Assembly (NCBI GenBank): GCA_032622095.1
Contig: CP136061.1
Coordinates: 126,368,754-126,432,753 of the forward strand
Length of the DNA stretch: 64,000 nucleotides
Reading direction: 5' to 3'
From: Siphonodentalium dalli
Lineage: Eukaryota; Mollusca; Scaphopoda; Gadilida; Siphonodentaliidae
In this document: piece by piece, positions 59,901 to 64,000 of the stretch
Numbering within the stretch: position 1 is the stretch's first letter
Layout: each line of letters begins with the position of its first letter
Notes under the pieces: generated by a model
What the model was told of the DNA's origin: nothing
Databases searched by the model: none
Seen by the model: the letters and a program-made list of their open reading frames with translations, nothing else
Made by a program: the position numbers and the translations under genes

Positions 59901-61255
59901 AATACATGGCTGCAGCAGCCATCTTGTGTTTTACTCTTTGTATGACTAAATCCTTTAGCACGGGCTACAGGTCGTACCTTTAGTCTTATCATCATAAAAT
60001 TTGTCATGGATGTTAACAATGACATGTAGATGGGAACGAGTCATTTTGAGGTCATTTGGCCAAAAAACATGGCCGCCAGCAGCCATCTTGGATTTTACTG
60101 TTTGTATGACTAAATCACTTTGCACGGGCTACAGGTCGTACTTTTAGTCTGATCATCATAAAATGAATGTTAACAGTATGTAGATGGGAACGAGTCATTT
60201 GGGGTCATTCGGCCAAAAAACATGGCAGCCATGCATCTTGGATTTACTCTTTGTGTGACTAAATTCTTTAACACGGGCTACAGGTCGTACCTTTAGTGTG
60301 ATCATCATAAAATTTGTCAGGGATGTTAATATTGACATGTAGAGTCATTTTGGGGTCATTCGGACAAAAAACATGGCCGCCAACAGCCATCTTGGATTTG
60401 ACTCTTTGTATGACTAAATCCTTTAAGCTACAGGTCGTATCTTTAGTTTGATAATCATAAAATTTGTCATGGATGTTAATAATGACATGTAGATGGGAAC
60501 GAGTCATAATGGGGTCATTCGGCCATAAAACATGGCCACCAGCAGCCATCTTGGATTTTACTCTTTGTATGACTAAATCCTTTAGCACAGGCTACAGGTC
60601 GTACCTTTAGTCTGATCATCATGAAATTTTTCGTGGCTGTTGAAGTTGGATTGTAGATGGGAAAGAGTCAGCTGCCAGCTGCCATCTTGGATTTTACTCT
60701 GTGTATGACTAAATCCATTACTGCTCATTTTTTACACTCCTTTTTAATCTCTGTATTCATTGCCAATCACAAATAAATTACCTTCTTTACAAAGTTGAGC
60801 TACAGTGTCATTGACACTTTCATATTTGAGTAACGGGACGGGGGTCTTGAACTAATTTATGAACTCATGGAACTCGAATGGTCTAATTATTTCGGATACT
60901 AGCGATAATGAGTTTCGGTGGTTAGACATATAATCCTCCGATAATCCGGAGAATATTGGCGACTTCAAATAAATCGGGTCAGGATTGAATGTGAACAACT
61001 TCTTTGATCAGAAAGGGCTATTTTAAGGAAATGTTTTGCTAAATGGTTCAGAGAGATAGGACAACAACATTATGACAGATATATCTTAATATATTTGTTT
61101 TTCAAAACAAGTCAAATTTCCACCGGTAAATCTCAGCTTGCTCAAATTTGGAAGGAGACTTCGTTTTCGCCTCGCGGACATTCAAGGGAGAAGTCGCCGA
61201 CTTGAATGTGAGAACTTCGTCACAGTCGACTCATAGCTTGGGGACTGAGTGTAAT
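56974..61255. mobile_element. hAT-like non-autonomous element in PUS7 intron 2, 8-bp target duplication
   Basis: The element at 56982-61247 has TIRs 'cagggcccaagcta' and, on the other strand, 'cagtccccaagcta' (11-12 of 14 match). Flanks AGCGTAAT (56974-56981) and AGTGTAAT (61248-61255) differ at one base. CAG-type ends with 8-bp duplication fit hAT. The subterminal 'ggagaagtgacttctccctc' near 57011 and 'ggagaagtcgccgact' near 61188 are related. The original element is only about 1.2 kb; the rest is the Helentron-like insertion 57776-60826. No transposase frame. Confidence 0.8.
57776..60826 (+). mobile_element. Helentron-like element with about 18 tandem ~160-bp units
   Basis: The 5' tip hairpin 'agctcaactttac' / 'gtaaagtttgagct' is at 57779. 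A (TG)n-like stretch follows, then ~155-165-bp units each with 'gggctacaggtcgtac', 'atcatcat.aaattt', 'gtcatggatgttaa', 'catgtagatgggaacgag', 'ttttggggtcattcggcc' and 'aaaaacatggccgccagcag'. The 3' end has 'ctttacaaagttgagct', an inverted copy of the 5' tip, then the hairpin 'agtgtcattgacact'. Two unit types alternate irregularly: one with 'aattcaatccattagcac' + 'actgttcgtctg', one with 'gactaaatcctttagcac' + 'acctttagtctg'. Minus-strand open frames across the units are artefacts. Layout matches Helentron-type HINE elements. Confidence 0.85.
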
Positions 61256-62442
61256 GAATTATATTATATTTGTTGTATATGCATTTAGTTTCCATTGGTA
61301 TCAACATTCGTAAAAATAAAAGTTCTTTGTCAGTAATTTTGGGCAAAACTATAGATGTCAATACAATGTAGATATAAATTTTCCACTATTCATTGTAATA
61401 TTTATTGACAAATCTAGTGGGAAACTAACAATTATCTGGATGATAATCACTCAAAAATATATGGGCATCCTCGTCAGTATTATGGTTAACCATGAGCTTA
61501 TGGTTGGCATTAATATGGCATATGATACCACCTCAAATTGAGTATTTTTTAAAGTTTTAAGACCCTAATAATAAGACATCACCATATCGCAGAGTTCCTT
61601 TATGTGTTTTTTACATGCTAGATGTGCATAATCCATGTCCTTAATTACTATATCTTCAGGGTTTAAAATATTTTATTAGAGTCTAGGTTCCCACCCCTCA
61701 AAGCTCAGAGTTACGAAATTTATGTTTTTGAAATCTGTCAATTTTATCCACCCGAACTGTTGTCAGCCTTGCAAATATTCCACTGATTTATTCTAGCAAT
61801 ATATACAGACATGCCAACATGCCGTTATAAGAGTTTGATAGGTCACATAAATTCGTGGTTCATGGTGGCTTTACATGTAATGATTTTTGGAATATAAGAC
61901 AATGAAAAATATCGCCAGCAACAAAAACAAAGGTATCTTGTGAAAGTTGGCACGCAGATAATACATACATGTCCTTAATTGCGAACGTAATCATAACTTA
62001 TTAATCATAATTTATTCATGCAAATAGACATGTTATATAACACCATGCTGACTACACATGGAAATATATCTTTATTTACATTTGTGATTGGGGATTTCCA
62101 GTTTGATCTAAGCATCACCATATATGGAAGTTGTAAACCACACACGCTCACCGTCCAAACTGCCAAGAAAAAGTTTTAATGTTTATTACAGGTTATTATG
62201 ACTTTTTTCGGCAAGTATGTACAGTGCTTGATACTGTGAGTACTCATTTGGTAATAAACTAATTTGGAGAACTAAATCTGCTTTTGGTGAAATCGTTGTA
62301 ACTGTATGATACTGTGACTATCAAATCAGATTGTGCATCTTTAAGTTTTTAAATTTTACAATTATGTTTTTCATCCCAAATATCCAGCAAAACAAAATAT
62401 TACATTTGACTACAACTTGTCAGAATTTGTTTGTATTTGTAG
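61256..62442 (+). other. Rest of PUS7 intron 2; nothing recognisable
   Basis: AT-rich sequence with no supported gene or repeat beyond a short match (61690-61735) to the MITE at 54548. It ends in the acceptor 'ttgtatttgtag'. Confidence 0.5.
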
Positions 62443-62535
62443 GATATTGATGTGATAAAGGACATTTTATCTGAAGAAGATATCCAGAGCTTGAGAGATC
62501 TAGAAGCTGGAGATGTGAAGTCTGTGAAGCTGGAG
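62443..62535 (+). CDS. PUS7: PUS7 exon 3
   Basis: Acceptor 'ttgtatttgtag' and donor 'ctggag|gtatca'. 31 codons (100-130) in phase 0 at both ends: 'DIDVIKDILSEEDIQSLRDL' followed by 'EAGDVKSVKLE'. It aligns with the acidic linker after the RYSDF motif in PUS7 proteins, where an '-L-.EE...L..L' pattern recurs. As a multiple of three in phase 0/0, this exon could be skipped without a frameshift. Confidence 0.88.
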
Positions 62536-62554
62536 GTATCAGTAACTGTTATTA

Positions 62555-62660
62555 GTTCCTGTTATCCCCCGCCCAAAAAATGTTTCAGCAGGGGATATAG
62601 GAATGGGTTCTGTCCATTGTCTGTCCATCCGTCCAGATTTCCAACTCACTACTTATGTGG
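62555..62660 (+). repeat. Dispersed repeat start in PUS7 intron 3
   Basis: 'tatcccccgcc' and 'caggggata' form a short hairpin, followed by 'gtctgtccatccgtcc'. This is the same design (hairpin, then a gtcc-rich tract) as at 15187 and 57776 but a different sequence. The rest of the intron (to 63465) shows nothing recognisable. Confidence 0.5.
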
Positions 62661-63465
62661 CTATCATTTTGTGAAATGGATATTTATGTAACTTAACAGC
62701 GTTCAGATGAACCCTCAAAAATGGTATATTTGGCCTAATCAGCCTATTTAATTTTGAATTAACTCAAAAGTTGGAAACTATAAGTCCATAGATTCGGACA
62801 ACCATGATCTGTCTATAGGCAATGTTCAAACATTTATGTGGCTAATCACCCAATCATTGACCGGTCAGTTTCTCCTATTCCACTGTTCTAGTTGCTGTAT
62901 GCAAGTTTTTGAGTTTCAATCAACTTCTTCTGCTATAATTGATAATATTCCTACATGATCTGATTCCATACTCTGAAATTTTATCACTATCTAATACTTG
63001 ATAGCCACATTACAGAGTTCGCAAACTAGGCCCCGCTGGACATTTTCACCAGAGTTATGGCCCTTTGATTGTCATTTGTTTTGCATTCAGCACCCACGAA
63101 AAGTTGTCCGGGGGTTATTTTGAACAACTATCAACATATTTAAAGGATTTTTGGTACGTGAGTTTAAAACTTACATACGACATTTTAGACCCCGATTATT
63201 CCAGAAAAACACCAAAAATGGTATATATACTTGAAATATTGATGAATTATCTGATGAACCTATGTAATTCAACCCGTAGATTCTGAAAATGCAATAAAAC
63301 GTTGCGCCAAAAGCAGGTACGCCCTTTTAGAAGCCCACCAACGATATGTAACACAAAATGTTTTAGAGCACGTATATGGATTTTACCCTTTTATAAAATA
63401 AAATAATTATTTAATATTATTAAATCTGTGTGTACATGGACTTCAAACTAGACAATTATTTTCAG

Positions 63466-63595
63466 GTTGGTGAAGATAAAGAGAAGAGGAAAAAAGTTCA
63501 TCAGACTATTAAAGGTTGCTTTGAAAACTTATTGGGTCAGACCATAGAAGTCGATGGAAAAATGAAGGTGATACAAGTTACTAAAGCTGCTGGAG
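63466..63595 (+). CDS. PUS7: PUS7 exon 4 (last in window)
   Basis: Acceptor 'attattttcag' and donor 'gctggag|gtaatt'. 43 codons (131-173) plus one base, phase 1. It reads 'VGEDKEKRKKVHQTIKGCFE', then 'NLLGQTIEVDGKMKVIQV' and 'TKAAGG'. The 'DKE.R...H..IK..F..L' pattern matches the PUS7 segment just before the main catalytic domain. The gene continues past the right edge. Confidence 0.92.
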
Positions 63596-63620
63596 GTAAT
63601 TATACTCCCACTCGAATATT

Positions 63621-63635
63621 GGGGGGGGGGGGGGG
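63621..63635 (+). repeat. Poly-G tract
   Basis: About 15 G in a row, only 25 nt downstream of the PUS7 exon 4 donor and directly abutting the TTAA MITE that follows. Confidence 0.9.
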
Positions 63636-63886
63636 TTAAACCTTTGAATACGGGAGCTGTGCTGGTGCAGCATTAAAGATTATGTGCCAGTGAATTCTCT
63701 TATATATATGTGAGTTTCCCCATAGGGAGCCTCACATATATAAGAGAATGCACTGGCTTACAAGGTCAAGGTAAATATGGTTAGGCCAATGTATTCTCTT
63801 ATATGGGAAACTCACATATATAAGAGAATACATTGGCATATGGTTTTCACAAAATTTCAGGAGGCTCCAGTCATGGAAAGGTTAAA
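63635..63886. mobile_element. Double-hairpin TTAA MITE, copy 4, in PUS7 intron 4
   Basis: TTAA + 'acctttgaatacgggagct' to 'gctccagtcatggaaagg' + TTAA. Two hairpins of 'attctcttatatat' type are separated by 'caaggtcaaggtaaatatgg'. This copy lies about 40 nt from an exon donor. Confidence 0.9.
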
Positions 63887-64000
63887 CTGTATTACATGCT
63901 CTTGACTATGCTTGGTCTGTGCATCCATTAGTCCAAGACCGCTTGTATACCAATCCTTTGACACGACTTACGCCCACGATCTGTGGCGGGAATTTGTGGT

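Noticed and set aside
58460-60588. Series of 67-115-residue minus-strand frames with 'FHDDQT..TTC' repeats
   Set aside because: They are translations of the ~160-bp tandem units of the Helentron-like element and stop or shift at each indel.

Overview
This is a eukaryotic, AT-rich, intron-rich and very repeat-dense window, most likely from a marine mollusc or another lophotrochozoan. That placement is an inference. It rests on one spliced PUS7 homologue, on long introns full of hairpin-ended elements carrying ~160-bp tandem repeats (similar in layout to the pearl/BIV160-type elements known from bivalves), and on 'gtccgtccgtcc'-type dispersed repeats that I associate with molluscan genomes. No bacterial operons, rRNA, tRNA or CRISPR were seen.

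Only two host genes can be supported, both on the + strand. (1) 14813-27926: a complete small gene of unrecognised family. It has a signal peptide, a six-cysteine ectodomain and a C-terminal tail resembling a GPI-attachment signal. All splice phases agree, and an AATAAA lies 138 nt after the stop. (2) 55467 to beyond the right edge: the first four coding exons of PUS7, a TruD-family pseudouridine synthase. The catalytic part lies outside the window.

The rest is mostly mobile DNA and its remains. 1-2035: an inverted minisatellite. 4541-5665: a 113-bp tandem array. 6043-8755: hairpins, a MITE and two broken minus-strand LINE fragments. 9629-13222: fold-back elements. 14813-28070: the secreted-protein gene, with its introns full of MITEs and Helentron-like pieces. 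28431-36097: MITEs and G/C-rich simple sequence. 41540-41938: a hAT-type MITE with a perfect 8-bp target duplication. 42808-44445: a 1.6-kb transposon with minisatellite ends, an 8-bp target duplication and a frameshifted PHD-like finger gene; a diverged relative of that gene lies at 45396-45876. 46852-53300: a ~6.4-kb fold-back element whose loop holds ~200-bp tandem repeats. 54548-54989: a TTAA-flanked MITE. 56974-61255: a hAT-like element inside PUS7 intron 2, itself invaded by a 3-kb Helentron-like tandem-repeat element.

Several MITE families share TTAA targets, and another uses TA. Insertion boundaries and target duplications were read by eye and are stated where they are exact.
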